Shown one piece after another: positions 33,307 through 41,947 of a stretch of DNA of 64,000 nt. The DNA comes from Abditibacteriota bacterium (GTDB lineage Bacteria > Armatimonadota > UBA5829), in contig JAFZNQ010000039.1 in NCBI GenBank assembly GCA_017552965.1, forward strand, positions 62,001-126,000. Direction: 5' to 3'. How positions within the stretch are numbered: position 1 is the stretch's first letter; the number at the start of each line of letters is the position of its first letter. The notes under the pieces were generated by a model. The model saw nothing but the letters and a program-made list of their open reading frames with translations, had not been told where the DNA came from and ran no database searches. Position numbers and translations under genes: made by a program.

Positions 33307-34538
33307 GTTCTGACTTCTCCTATGGTGTAAAAGGAGCCCGTGACTATCACGGCTCCCTCCGGCCCCGCCAGAGCCCGGGCCTCGGCCAGGGCCGCGTTGA
33401 CCTCCGGGACCTGCCGGCAGGGCAGATAGCGCTCCACCGTCCGGGCCAGCTCCTCCGCCGGCAGGGCTCTGGGGGAGGAGGAACGGGTGACTACCGCTTC
33501 GGCGCACAGGGGCGCCAGGGCCCGGACCACCGGGTCCGGATCGTGGTTCGAGAGCATGCCGATGACCAGCACCAGCTTCGGATACCGGAGCTCTGCGAGA
33601 GTGGCGGCCAGAGCCCGGGCGGCGGGTCCGTTGTGGGCTCCGTCCAGATAGACGCCGGGCCGGGAGCCGATCTGCTGAAACCGGCCCGGCAGAAAGGCCC
33701 GGGCAATGCCCCGCCTCAGGGCGTCCTCAGTCACGCTTGCGGTGAGGGACGCCGCCAGAGCGGCTATGGCCGCGTTCACCGGCTGAAAGGTCCCCCGGAG
33801 GGTGGGGGCATAGCCTCTGAGGGTCAGGACTTCCGACTCCAGGTCCCAGGGACCGGAGCCTGTGACCGTGAAGTCCCGCCCAAGGGCATAGACCCGGGAG
33901 CCTGCGAGGGCCGCCTGCCGGTCGATCTCCTCCAGGGCTTCTCCGTCGGCGCCTGTGACGCAGGGGACCCCGGGCTTGATGATGCCGGCCTTTTCCCGGG
34001 CTATCTCCCGCAGGGTGCTGCCCAGCCATTCCATATGGTCCGGGCCCACGGACACTATGACGCTGCAGTCGGGGGTGATGACGTTGGTGGCGTCGCTCCT
34101 GCCTCCCATGCCGCACTCTATGACGACTGCGTCCGTCTTCTGCAGGGCAAAATAGACGAAGGCCGCCACGGTCTTGGCTTCGAATTCCGTCAGGGACTCA
34201 TAGCCGAGCCCGGCCAAACGGCCGTTGACCTCCCGCACCTTGTCTGCGCAGAGGCCAAAATCCTCGTCGGAGATATAGTCCCTGCCTATGCCTATGCGCT
34301 CGTTGACTCTGAATACGTAGGGGGAGGTGTAGGAGCCGGCTCGATAGCCGGCCTCGGTGAGGATGGAGGCGGCAAAGGCTGTGACGCTGCCCTTGCCGTT
34401 GGTGCCGGCCACGTGTATGAGCCTGCCGGCCCGGGGGAGCCCCAGCAGCTCCAGGGCCCGGGCAGTGCGGGCAAGACCCGGCCTGATGCCGAACACGGCC
34501 AGGGAGGAATAGTATTCCACAGCCTCTCGGATGTCCAT
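33303..34538 (-). CDS. folC: Folylpolyglutamate synthase/dihydrofolate synthase
   Basis: A 411-residue Mur-ligase-fold enzyme that adds glutamate to (dihydro)folate or joins dihydropteroate to glutamate. The ATP loop is HVAGTNGKGSVTAFAA (GTNGKGS at 45-51). YTSPYVFRVNERIGIG is the family TSPH/L-ER region, VVIECGMGGRSDATNVI follows, and DGAHNGPAARAL is the C-terminal-domain DGAHN motif. The start at 34538 gives the usual N-terminus (MDIREAVEYYSSL); an in-frame start at 34619 overlaps the sulfotransferase gene. It lies 7 bases after that gene and overlaps recC. Confidence 0.93.
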   Translation of the reverse strand: MDIREAVEYYSSLAVFGIRPGLARTARALELLGLPRAGRLIHVAGTNGKGSVTAFAASILTEAGYRAGSYTSPYVFRVNERIGIGRDYISDEDFGLCADKVREVNGRLAGLGYESLTEFEAKTVAAFVYFALQKTDAVVIECGMGGRSDATNVITPDCSVIVSVGPDHMEWLGSTLREIAREKAGIIKPGVPCVTGADGEALEEIDRQAALAGSRVYALGRDFTVTGSGPWDLESEVLTLRGYAPTLRGTFQPVNAAIAALAASLTASVTEDALRRGIARAFLPGRFQQIGSRPGVYLDGAHNGPAARALAATLAELRYPKLVLVIGMLSNHDPDPVVRALAPLCAEAVVTRSSSPRALPAEELARTVERYLPCRQVPEVNAALAEARALAGPEGAVIVTGSFYTIGEVRT

Positions 34539-34545
34539 GGCGCAG

Positions 34546-35595
34546 TCAGGTGGCCCGGCCTGTCCGGCCGGTGAACATGGGGCCCCGGCCTTCCGGCGGG
34601 GGATAGCTGTCAAAGTCAAAGAGATACTCGGGCAGGGCCTCCTCTATCTCTCTGACCGCGTCGGCGTATTGGGGGAACCGTGTGAAGACCCGGGTGTTGT
34701 GGACGGACCTGGCCGGGTCGAACCAGAGGCCGGGGCGGGGGTCCTCCCCTAGGCCCAGAAAGTCCCTGATGCGGGCAGTGGTCGCCTCATAATCATATAC
34801 CATGTCCTCAAACCGCACCCTCAGTATCCCCTCGCCGGTGAGATAGGGCTGATGCTGCCGCAGGGCTCTGTAATAGGTGATAAAGTCTGCGGGGCTTTCC
34901 AGAGGCATGTAGCTGTTGGAGCGGCGGAGGGCTGTCAGGGCAAAGACGTAGAGGTCTCTGGGGTCCCTGTCGGAGACTATGGCCCGGGGATCCCGGAAAA
35001 AGGGAAAGCCCGCCCGGGGATCGTTGGCTCCGAAGGGCTGGTCCAGCACCACGGTCCGGTCCGGGCTGCCCCCCAGGGCTTCGATCATATCCCGGACGTG
35101 CTCGCAGGCCGCTTCGTAAAAGTTGTCGGGCATCACGGACATGCCCACCCTTATCCGGGGCCAGCCGGTCCAGGGCCTGCCCGTGAGCCGTTCTGCCAGG
35201 GGGATGATGCGTCTGGCGAAGAGGCGCCGCTTCAGAAAGGTGTTCACGAAGCCTGCCTGAGGCTCCGACCTGTCCCGCCAATACCAACGGGCCTGGGTGA
35301 CCGAGTCCAGAAAGGCGCTCAGGGACCGGAGTATGCGGTCGCCGTCGCCGCCCCGGATGCGGCAGGCTGCGGCAAAGTCCCGGCATTTGCGCTCATATCT
35401 CAGGAGGGCCACCGCCGAGTCCAGATTGCGCATCTTCGGCCGGAGCAGCCGCTCCGCCAGATCCGCCAGACCGTCCGGCTCGCATATGATGCCGAACTCC
35501 AGGTTGTCCAGCACGCAGAGGTCCTCAAACTCCTTCAGATAGTCGCTTACGGCGCTGGAGCCCGTGTTGCCGAAGCCGCATACGCCCACTATCAT
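34546..35595 (-). CDS. Sulfotransferase-family protein
   Basis: A 349-residue PAPS-dependent sulfotransferase-like protein. The N-terminal GVCGFGNTGSSAVSDYL fits the 5'-phosphosulfate loop, and IVSDRDPRDLYVFALTALRR fits the 3'-phosphate loop with its Arg and Ser. LRVRFEDMVYDYEATTARI and FLGLGEDP are the usual C-terminal pattern. It lies between a Wzy-like polymerase and folC in a glycosyltransferase operon, so the likely target is the sugar of a surface polysaccharide. The acceptor cannot be told from sequence. The start overlaps the previous gene by four bases. Confidence 0.75.
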   Translation of the reverse strand: MIVGVCGFGNTGSSAVSDYLKEFEDLCVLDNLEFGIICEPDGLADLAERLLRPKMRNLDSAVALLRYERKCRDFAAACRIRGGDGDRILRSLSAFLDSVTQARWYWRDRSEPQAGFVNTFLKRRLFARRIIPLAERLTGRPWTGWPRIRVGMSVMPDNFYEAACEHVRDMIEALGGSPDRTVVLDQPFGANDPRAGFPFFRDPRAIVSDRDPRDLYVFALTALRRSNSYMPLESPADFITYYRALRQHQPYLTGEGILRVRFEDMVYDYEATTARIRDFLGLGEDPRPGLWFDPARSVHNTRVFTRFPQYADAVREIEEALPEYLFDFDSYPPPEGRGPMFTGRTGRAT

Positions 35596-36893
35596 TTTTT
35601 GTCCCTGCGGTGTTTGCGGGCCACCAGCCGGGAGGACTGGTGTATGTCTCTCTCGGCCACGGAAAACATGTTTTTGGTCAGGAGCCGGCGGGCAAAGGCG
35701 TATATGCCCGAGGGCTTGGGCCGGTATCCGGCCAGCAGCTGGGCGTATTGGGCGGATATGGGCAGGGCTACGAACAGCATCACGGCGGTGTAGGCCCGGA
35801 AGATGCCGCCCAGGACGCCCCAGAGTATCACAAAGGCTATGATGATGCCCGTGTAGTACTTCTGTATGCGGGTGTGCTTGCGCAGGATGACTATGATGCT
35901 CCGGCGGAGGATGTCCACCAGCAGCAGGCCGCCCACCAGACCGTATTTGGCAAAGGTGTCCAGTATGTCGCTGTGGCCGCTGATGACGCTGTAGTTTTTG
36001 GAATGGGAGCCGTAGCCTATGATAAAGGTGGTGGAGTCCGTGAGCCAGGTGTTGATGCTGTTCTGCAGGAAGGCAAATCTCAGCAATATGGATTTGGAGA
36101 GGCTGCTCATCTCACCGGTGGTCATCAGGTCCGCGATGCTCTTCAGGCGGTTGGCGAGCCTGTCCCCGGGGAACAGGGAGCAGACGGCCTTGATGCAGGC
36201 GGGCACGGCTCCCGACAGGACGAATACCAGAACAAAGAGTACCAGAGCGGCCAGTATGAGCTTGCGGTATCTGGAGGAAAATATGGCCAGAAGCAGCAGC
36301 ATGAAGAGGCACAGAATGGCGTTGATGGCCCTCTGGAGTATGACGGTGATCACCGCGAAGGACAGCAGGCTCACCCCGAACAGCAGGAGCTTTGCCATGC
36401 GCCCGGTGGCCTGGAGCCCCAGGGCAAAGCAAATGCCCGAAAAGATCATGATGGAGTTGCAGTAGGGAGCGCCGGTGATATGGTTGGCCAGGTTGGTGTC
36501 ATTCTCGTCCAGAGCGTTCTTGCCCAGAAAGGCCATGAAGAGCAGGTTCAGCAGGAATATGACGCATATGCCTACGAAGAGATCCCGTCTTTCCTTGCGG
36601 GGGAAGAAATAGAGCACTGCCAGGGAGGACAGGGCGCCTATGGAAAAGATGGCTGTCTGGCCCACGTATCTGAAGCCGTCGTCGGAAAAGCCCAGCAGGA
36701 GATACAGGCCGCACAAAAGGGGCAGCAGTATCAGCTCGCCCGCCAATATCTTTTCGTTGAGGGGCAGCCGGCTCCTCTGTCTGAAAAGACAATAGACGGA
36801 CAGGACCCCCAGCAGCAGACCTGCGGGTATGCAGAAGTCCGCCAGCTGGGTGATCAGCATGGGTATGTAGCACAGTAAAAATACGTATATCAT
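35592..36893 (-). CDS. Wzy-like polysaccharide polymerase or O-antigen ligase
   Basis: A 433-residue polytopic membrane protein with about 11-12 hydrophobic segments, starting MIYVFLLCYIPMLITQLADF. A large external loop near residues 245-310 ends in ISGHSDILDTFAKYGLVGGL, a His-containing signature of the Wzy/WaaL family. It would polymerise lipid-linked repeat units or ligate the glycan to a carrier. The two families cannot be told apart here. It is cotranscribed with two glycosyltransferases and a sulfotransferase, with four-base overlaps on both sides. Confidence 0.8.
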   Translation of the reverse strand: MIYVFLLCYIPMLITQLADFCIPAGLLLGVLSVYCLFRQRSRLPLNEKILAGELILLPLLCGLYLLLGFSDDGFRYVGQTAIFSIGALSSLAVLYFFPRKERRDLFVGICVIFLLNLLFMAFLGKNALDENDTNLANHITGAPYCNSIMIFSGICFALGLQATGRMAKLLLFGVSLLSFAVITVILQRAINAILCLFMLLLLAIFSSRYRKLILAALVLFVLVFVLSGAVPACIKAVCSLFPGDRLANRLKSIADLMTTGEMSSLSKSILLRFAFLQNSINTWLTDSTTFIIGYGSHSKNYSVISGHSDILDTFAKYGLVGGLLLVDILRRSIIVILRKHTRIQKYYTGIIIAFVILWGVLGGIFRAYTAVMLFVALPISAQYAQLLAGYRPKPSGIYAFARRLLTKNMFSVAERDIHQSSRLVARKHRRDKK

Positions 36894-38044
36894 CGGTCGT
36901 TCCTGTCAAGAGATGCCTTGACGTAATCAAAATAGGCGCTGCGCGTCCGGTCCGGTATCCCGCGGGCGTAGCGCGCCGAGCGGGCGTAGCTGTCTTCCGC
37001 TGCCCGTTTCAGCTCGTCCCTGCTGCACAGCAGGACCACCTTCCGGCACAGGTCTGCGGGGTCGCGTTTTGCGATGAGATATTTTTCCGGTATGAGCTCT
37101 GGGATCCCTCCGGCCCGGCTGCCTATGCAGGGGCAGCCCGTGGCCATGGCCTCTATCACCGCTCTGGGCAGACCTTCCTGCAGACTGGGCTGCAGATATA
37201 TGTCCGCCTCCTCCATGGCTGCCTCCATTTCCCCGGGGGTCAGCTCTCCCAGCAGCTCCAACCGGTCCTCCGCTCCCAGGCTTTTGGCCAGAGCGGTCAG
37301 ACGGTCTCCGCTGCCGGGGCCGGCTATCCTGTAGCGGGCGTCTATGCCTGCCGCCTTCAGCAGTGGCAGGGCCCGGATCACCGTGTCATAGCCCTTGGAA
37401 GGGTTGTCCGGGGCTCCTGCGGACAGGAGCACGGGACGGGACGGGTCCATGCGGTCTGCGCGGCTCAGCCTGCTGCGGAGCAGGTCCCGGCCGTCTCTGT
37501 CCGGAAGGGAGACGTTGGACGCCGCCGCGGACCTGCGGGGGCAGGGATATCGTTTCTGGAGGGTGCTCTCTGTGACGTAGAGAGCGTAGTCTGCCCGGCG
37601 GACCCATTTTTTCATGGACAGATGATAGTAGGGGGCCAGCAGCTTGCCGGACAAGCCGTGATTCCAGCTGGCGTCCCAGGCGTCGCCCATGCATTCCGCA
37701 AACACGGGTATCCCCGCGCCTACCGCAGCCGCTGCGGCGGCGTAGGCGGGCACCGAGGGGAACCGGCACACTGCCAGGCTGCAGCCTGCCATGGCCGACC
37801 TTATCTGCCGGCGATAGCGGCCGGCGAGCACCTGCGTCAGGGAGCCTATGGGCACCACGTTTTCCAGCATATCCGTGCCGTCGCTGCCCGGAGGCAGGGA
37901 GCCGGCCTCCTGGATGCGGGTAAACAATACTATGGGACCGAAGGCCTCATAGTAGCGCCTGACTATGTGATAGTATTTGCTCCTGAAATAATATCTGCCC
38001 TCATAGCGCCCTATGCGGAAGTCGGTGGCCATGAAGACAGTCAT
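36890..38044 (-). CDS. GT4-type glycosyltransferase
   Basis: A 384-residue GT-B glycosyltransferase of the GT4 type. The C-terminal half has LLSAGAPDNPSKGYDTVIRA, RYRIAGPGSGDRLTALAKSL, and the signature YLQPSLQEGLPRAVIEAMAT with the Glu-x7-Glu pair that binds the nucleotide sugar. GIPELIPEKYLIAKRDPADL follows. The N-terminal acceptor half is less conserved. The sugar and acceptor are unknown. The start overlaps the preceding glycosyltransferase gene. Confidence 0.85.
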   Translation of the reverse strand: MTVFMATDFRIGRYEGRYYFRSKYYHIVRRYYEAFGPIVLFTRIQEAGSLPPGSDGTDMLENVVPIGSLTQVLAGRYRRQIRSAMAGCSLAVCRFPSVPAYAAAAAAVGAGIPVFAECMGDAWDASWNHGLSGKLLAPYYHLSMKKWVRRADYALYVTESTLQKRYPCPRRSAAASNVSLPDRDGRDLLRSRLSRADRMDPSRPVLLSAGAPDNPSKGYDTVIRALPLLKAAGIDARYRIAGPGSGDRLTALAKSLGAEDRLELLGELTPGEMEAAMEEADIYLQPSLQEGLPRAVIEAMATGCPCIGSRAGGIPELIPEKYLIAKRDPADLCRKVVLLCSRDELKRAAEDSYARSARYARGIPDRTRSAYFDYVKASLDRNDR

Positions 38045-39132
38045 GGTATGCGTTCCAGCTCGCTCATGTAGATGTTGACTATCTGCTCCCGGTCAAACTC
38101 CTGCTCCACCTTGTGCCTGCCGTTGATGCCCATCTGCAGCTTTTCTTCGTAGGACATCTTCAGGAACCGCTCCATCTTGTTCACCAGATCCTGATGGTTC
38201 TCCGGCTGGAACAAAAAGCCGGTGACGTTGTCGTCTATGACGCTCCTGGTGCCCGGGGTGTTGGAGCCTATGCAGGCCCTGCCCGTGGCGGCGCCCTCCA
38301 GCAGGGCGTTGGGTATGCCCTCGCCTCCCTTGGAGGGGAGGACTATGCAGTGGCTTTTGCGGATCTCTCTGTCTATGTCGTTGCTGAAGCCCAGGTGCTT
38401 GACTATGCCGTCCTGCTCGTATTCCTGCACTATCTGACGGTACTGGGGCTCCACGAAATAGCCCGCTATGTAGAACTGGGTCCTGGGATACTTGCTCTTG
38501 ATGGATTTGGCCGCCTTCAGGTATTCGTCTATGCCCTTCAGGGCCAGGATGCGGCCTATGTAGAGAAACCGGATGCGCTCGGTCTTGGGCATCCTCACGT
38601 AAAAATGCTCCCTGAGGTTGCAGCCCGAGCCGGGGATGACGGTATAGTTGTCCTTGACGAGGCTGTTGGCGAGAAAAAACTCCTTGTCGTCGGCGTTCTG
38701 AAAAAACACCTTGTAGGCTCGCTTCACCGACAGCCGGTACAGCACCTTGCACAGCTCGCTGATAAGGCTTTTTTTGAGGAATACGCCGCCGGTGCCCGTG
38801 ATGTTGCATATCTGGGGACAGCCGAAGGACCGGGACGCGAGGGAGCCGTAAATATTGGGCTTGATGGTGTAGGAGAAGATGATGTCGGGCCGTATCTGAC
38901 GGATGATCTGCCTGTAATGCCTGTAGAGTCTGAAGTCCTTGAGAGGGTTGATGCCCCGTCTGTCTATGGGGGCGGGGATCACCCGGCAGCCCATTTCTTC
39001 ATAGGGCTGGTTTTCTTCCGCCTCCAGCATGGAGACATACACTTCGTGCCCCTCCTTCAGCAAGCGCATCACCAGCTCCTTGCGGAAGTTGAGAGACATG
39101 AAGTCGTTGGATAGCAGAAGTATCTTTTTCAA
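38041..39132 (-). CDS. GT4-type glycosyltransferase, first gene of the polysaccharide operon
   Basis: A 363-residue GT-B enzyme resembling capsule or LPS glycosyltransferases. N-terminal MKKILLLSNDFMSLNFRKEL and DIIFSYTIKPNIYGSLASRS form the acceptor domain. In the donor domain, RFLYIGRILALKGIDEYLKA and CIVLPSKGGEGIPNALLEGA carry the GT4 nucleotide-sugar motif. NTPGTRSVIDDNVTGFLFQP is typical. A strong promoter lies 53 bases upstream on the minus strand, so this starts the operon GT4-GT4-wzy-sulfotransferase-folC-recC. Confidence 0.86.
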   Translation of the reverse strand: MKKILLLSNDFMSLNFRKELVMRLLKEGHEVYVSMLEAEENQPYEEMGCRVIPAPIDRRGINPLKDFRLYRHYRQIIRQIRPDIIFSYTIKPNIYGSLASRSFGCPQICNITGTGGVFLKKSLISELCKVLYRLSVKRAYKVFFQNADDKEFFLANSLVKDNYTVIPGSGCNLREHFYVRMPKTERIRFLYIGRILALKGIDEYLKAAKSIKSKYPRTQFYIAGYFVEPQYRQIVQEYEQDGIVKHLGFSNDIDREIRKSHCIVLPSKGGEGIPNALLEGAATGRACIGSNTPGTRSVIDDNVTGFLFQPENHQDLVNKMERFLKMSYEEKLQMGINGRHKVEQEFDREQIVNIYMSELERIP

Positions 39133-39184
39133 GGCGTGCTCCGAATAACGGCCGGACCGTGTATGTGTTGATAACTCACAAAAT

Positions 39185-39213
39185 ATTATACTACAAAAAA
39201 GTATTTATTGCAA
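39185..39213 (-). promoter_or_regulatory. Promoter of the polysaccharide-folC-recC operon
   Basis: On the minus strand TTGCAA (39213-39208) and TATAAT (39190-39185) are 17 bases apart, with TTGTAG just before the -10. The layout is almost the same as that of the dnaX promoter. Confidence 0.8.
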
Positions 39214-39235
39214 CAAAGCCGGGGCCTCTCCGGGT

Positions 39236-39265
39236 TTGACATCCCGGCTGCGCGTATAGTAAAAT
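39236..39265 (+). promoter_or_regulatory. Promoter of the acyltransferase operon
   Basis: TTGACA (39236-39241) and TAAAAT (39260-39265) are 18 bases apart, divergent from the minus-strand polysaccharide promoter 23 bases away. The two transcripts therefore share a control region of about 80 bases. Confidence 0.6.
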
Positions 39266-39307
39266 CTTAGTGGAACAAGCTAAAAAATCGGTATTACGGA
39301 CTGACGT

Positions 39308-39844
39308 ATGAACAGATATCTGAAGGGAGCCCTGGCCTGCGCGCGAGGCGGGGCTTTCGGCATCGCGGCCCTGCCCGTAAAGGGCTGGACCGTGAATATG
39401 CGCGCAGCCATTTTCGGCGGCGCGGACCTGGAGCTGGACCCCGGCTCGCTGGTGGAGATAGGCCGCAACGTGCGGATCAGGGAAAGAGCGTCCCTGAAGG
39501 CCCGCCGGGGAGCCCGGCTGACTCTGGAGAAGGACGTGTACGTGGGCCCCGGCAGCATACTGGCGGCCCGCTGCGGGATCACCGTGGGCGAGGGCACTCT
39601 CATATCCCCCTACGTGCAGATATACGACCACGACCACAAATACACGGAGGAGGGGGTCTCCGAGAGGGAATACGCCTGCGCCCCCGTCACCATCGGCAAG
39701 CGCTGCTGGATAGGCGCCAACACGGTGATACTGAAGGGCGCCACTCTGGGCGACAACTGCATAGTGGCCGCCGGCAGCATAGTAAAGGGCAGCTGGCCTC
39801 CGGGCTCCAGGATAGTGCAGAAGAGACACACGGAAGACCTATGA
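39308..39844 (+). CDS. Hexapeptide-repeat acyltransferase (WbbJ/LbH type)
   Basis: A 178-residue left-handed beta-helix acyltransferase that probably O- or N-acetylates a sugar of the surface glycan. Hexapeptide turns are visible in LVEIGRNVRIRERASLKAR, LEKDVYVGPGSILAARCGIT and APVTIGKRCWIGANTVILKG. The catalytic region is IYDHDHKYTEEGVSEREYA, with the active-site His. CIVAAGSIVKGSWPPGSRIV ends the coil. It is the first gene of a plus-strand operon divergent from the glycosyltransferase operon, and its stop overlaps the next gene by four bases. Confidence 0.88.
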   Translation: MNRYLKGALACARGGAFGIAALPVKGWTVNMRAAIFGGADLELDPGSLVEIGRNVRIRERASLKARRGARLTLEKDVYVGPGSILAARCGITVGEGTLISPYVQIYDHDHKYTEEGVSEREYACAPVTIGKRCWIGANTVILKGATLGDNCIVAAGSIVKGSWPPGSRIVQKRHTEDL

Positions 39845-40917
39845 AAGCGGCTCTCATCATACACAGGCTTTCCCGGTCCGGGGCTCCGAAGATCATGGTG
39901 TGGCTGGCCGAGTATCTCACCAGGAGGGGTCATGACGTGACACTGGTGTCCCTGTATGACTGCCCCGACAGCCTGCCGGTGCCTCCGGAGGTCCGGCTGA
40001 AGGCTCTGGATATACGGCAGAGCGGGAACCCTCTGGTCCGGAAGACTGTGGGGCTCTGGAGAGCCGAGAAGCGGCTGCTGCAGGTCCTGAGGGAGACGCG
40101 TCCCGACCTGTGCCTCACCTTTATGGACACTGCCGGGCTCCTGCTGCTCCTGGTCAAGGGCTTCTGCGGCCTCAGAGTGTATTGCTCCGAAAGGGCCGAC
40201 CCGGACAGGGGAGGCCCCCTGAGCGCCTTCATCAGAAAAAGACTTACCCTCCTGTCCGACGGAGTGGTGTTCCAGACGGAGGGGGCCAGAGACTGCTTCC
40301 GGGGCCTTGCTCTCCCCCGCAGCAGGGTGATACCCAACCCTGTCAGCGTCCCTCCCGCCCCTGCCAAAGAGGACCGGCCCGGGACTCTGGTGTGGGCCGG
40401 CAGGTTCGACAACCGGCAGAAAAGGCTGGACCTGCTGCTCCGGGCCTTCGCCCTCGTGCTGAAGACCTTTCCGGAGGAAAGGCTCACCCTCTACGGCGAC
40501 GGACCGGATATGCCCCGGATCAGGCGTCTGGCGGAGAAGCTGGGCATAGAGGGCAGCGTGGACTTTGCGGGCTTTGAGCCCGACCTGGCCCGGGCGCTGG
40601 CCGCAGGGAAGGTCTTCGTCATGTCCTCGGACTTCGAAGGCATCCCCAACACCCTCATAGAAGCCATGGCAGCGGGGCTGCCCTGCGCCGTCACCGACTG
40701 CTCCCCGGGAGGGGCGCGGGTCCTGATAAGGGACGGCGTGGACGGGCTCATCACTCCCCGGGGAGACGCCCGGGCCCTGGCGGAGGCTGTGACCGGCATA
40801 CTCTCGGACCCGGAGCTGGCCCGGACCCTGGGGGCCAACGCGGCCCTCATCACCGACAGGTTCGCGCCGGACAGGATAGGCGCCGAGTGGGAAGAGTTTT
40901 TGACGGAAGGACTGTGA
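39841..40917 (+). CDS. GT4-type glycosyltransferase
   Basis: A 358-residue GT4 enzyme. The N-terminal HRLSRSGAPKIMVWLAEYLT is the usual start loop, GTLVWAGRFDNRQKRLDLLL is the linker, and VMSSDFEGIPNTLIEAMAAG is the donor-binding motif. CSPGGARVLIRDGVDGLITP follows, resembling the N-acetylgalactosamine/glucosamine GT4 group that acts on repeat-unit synthesis. It sits between the acyltransferase and the ATP-grasp gene in one operon. Confidence 0.87.
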   Translation: MKAALIIHRLSRSGAPKIMVWLAEYLTRRGHDVTLVSLYDCPDSLPVPPEVRLKALDIRQSGNPLVRKTVGLWRAEKRLLQVLRETRPDLCLTFMDTAGLLLLLVKGFCGLRVYCSERADPDRGGPLSAFIRKRLTLLSDGVVFQTEGARDCFRGLALPRSRVIPNPVSVPPAPAKEDRPGTLVWAGRFDNRQKRLDLLLRAFALVLKTFPEERLTLYGDGPDMPRIRRLAEKLGIEGSVDFAGFEPDLARALAAGKVFVMSSDFEGIPNTLIEAMAAGLPCAVTDCSPGGARVLIRDGVDGLITPRGDARALAEAVTGILSDPELARTLGANAALITDRFAPDRIGAEWEEFLTEGL

Positions 40918-40919
40918 CG

Positions 40920-41852
40920 ATGAACAAGCTGTCGAAACTCCTGGGCGACCCCTGGAGGGCGGTGCGTTCCCTGGGAAACCGGGGCTTTCTGAACTTTGTG
41001 GATGACAGGACTTACCTGCGCCTGAGGTTTCGGGCCAAAATGGGCTATTGGCCGAACCTGGAGAGCCCGCAGACTTATTCCGAAAAGATCCAGTGGCTGA
41101 AGCTCCATGACAGGGATCCCCTCTATACGGTGCTGGCGGACAAATACGCGGTACGGGAATACGTGGCAGACAGGATCGGCCCGGAATACCTGATATCCCT
41201 GCTGGGCAAATGGGACCGGCCCGGGGATATAGATTTTGACAGCCTGCCGGACAGGTTCGTGCTGAAGTGCAGTCACGATTCCAACTCGGTGGTGATCTGT
41301 CGGAACAAAGCCTCCTTTGACGCTGCCAAGGCCTGCCGGCGTCTGGCGGAGAGGCTGGAGCGCAACCCCTTTTACTTTGACAGGGAATGGGCATACAAGG
41401 ACATAGTTCCCTGTATCATTTGCGAGGAATATCTGGAGGATACCGCTGCGGGAGAGCTGAAGGATTACAAGTTCTTCTGTTTCGGAGGCGTCCCCCGCAT
41501 GATGCTGCTGGCTTCCGGAAGGCAGGACAGGGACCGGGGGCCCGTCTTTGATTATTTTGACATGGATTTCCGGCGGCTGGATATGCGCCGGGGCCACCCC
41601 AATTCCCCGGAGCCTCCCGAAAAGCCCGCCGCCTTTGAGGAGATGAAGAAGCTGGCGGAGGCTCTGTCCCGGGACCTGCCCCACGCCAGGATAGACTTTT
41701 ACCAAGCGGACGGCAGGGTGTATTTCGGAGAGATCACCTTTTATCCCGCCGGAGGCTCGGAACCCTTCGATCCTCCTGAATGGGACGCCAGGATCGGCGG
41801 GTGGCTGGATCTGGAGCCGGTGAGGCAAAAGTACGGGGCCGGGACCAAATGA
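40920..41852 (+). CDS. TupA-like ATP-grasp protein
   Basis: A 310-residue protein of the TupA-like ATP-grasp family, named after a teichuronopeptide synthesis protein and often found in polysaccharide clusters. N-terminal PQTYSEKIQWLKLHDRDPLY and VLADKYAVREYVADRIG are characteristic. VLKCSHDSNSVVICRNKASF and IICEEYLEDTAAGELKDYKF form the ATP-grasp core, and DFYQADGRVYFGEITFYPAG has the metal-binding acid. It may join an amino acid or peptide to a polysaccharide uronic acid; that is inferred. The ATG at 40920 with GAAGGA upstream is preferred over 40887. Confidence 0.83.
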   Translation: MNKLSKLLGDPWRAVRSLGNRGFLNFVDDRTYLRLRFRAKMGYWPNLESPQTYSEKIQWLKLHDRDPLYTVLADKYAVREYVADRIGPEYLISLLGKWDRPGDIDFDSLPDRFVLKCSHDSNSVVICRNKASFDAAKACRRLAERLERNPFYFDREWAYKDIVPCIICEEYLEDTAAGELKDYKFFCFGGVPRMMLLASGRQDRDRGPVFDYFDMDFRRLDMRRGHPNSPEPPEKPAAFEEMKKLAEALSRDLPHARIDFYQADGRVYFGEITFYPAGGSEPFDPPEWDARIGGWLDLEPVRQKYGAGTK

Positions 41853-41861
41853 GGTCCCGCT

Positions 41862-41890
41862 CCCGGAGCAGGCGTCCGGGAAACTTTTTT
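41862..41890 (+). terminator. Intrinsic terminator after the ATP-grasp gene
   Basis: CCCGGA (41862-41867) pairs with TCCGGG (41875-41880) and is followed by AAAC and six T (41885-41890). The last two T also begin the -35 box of the next promoter. Confidence 0.6.
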
Positions 41891-41917
41891 GACAGAATCG
41901 CCGTCTTATGATATAGT
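41889..41917 (+). promoter_or_regulatory. Promoter of the HAD/WbpM operon
   Basis: A perfect -35 box TTGACA (41889-41894) and TATAGT (41912-41917) are 17 bases apart, 31 bases before the HAD start codon. Its -35 overlaps the T-run of the preceding terminator. Confidence 0.75.
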
Positions 41918-41947
41918 TAGAGTGTATATGCTGCGAACAAGGCTGAT

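Noticed and set aside
33307-33507. N-terminal extension of recC to 33507
   Set aside because: The extension lies wholly inside folC and reads as low-complexity Gly/Arg/Pro. The ATG at 33306 overlaps the folC stop in the usual four-base manner.
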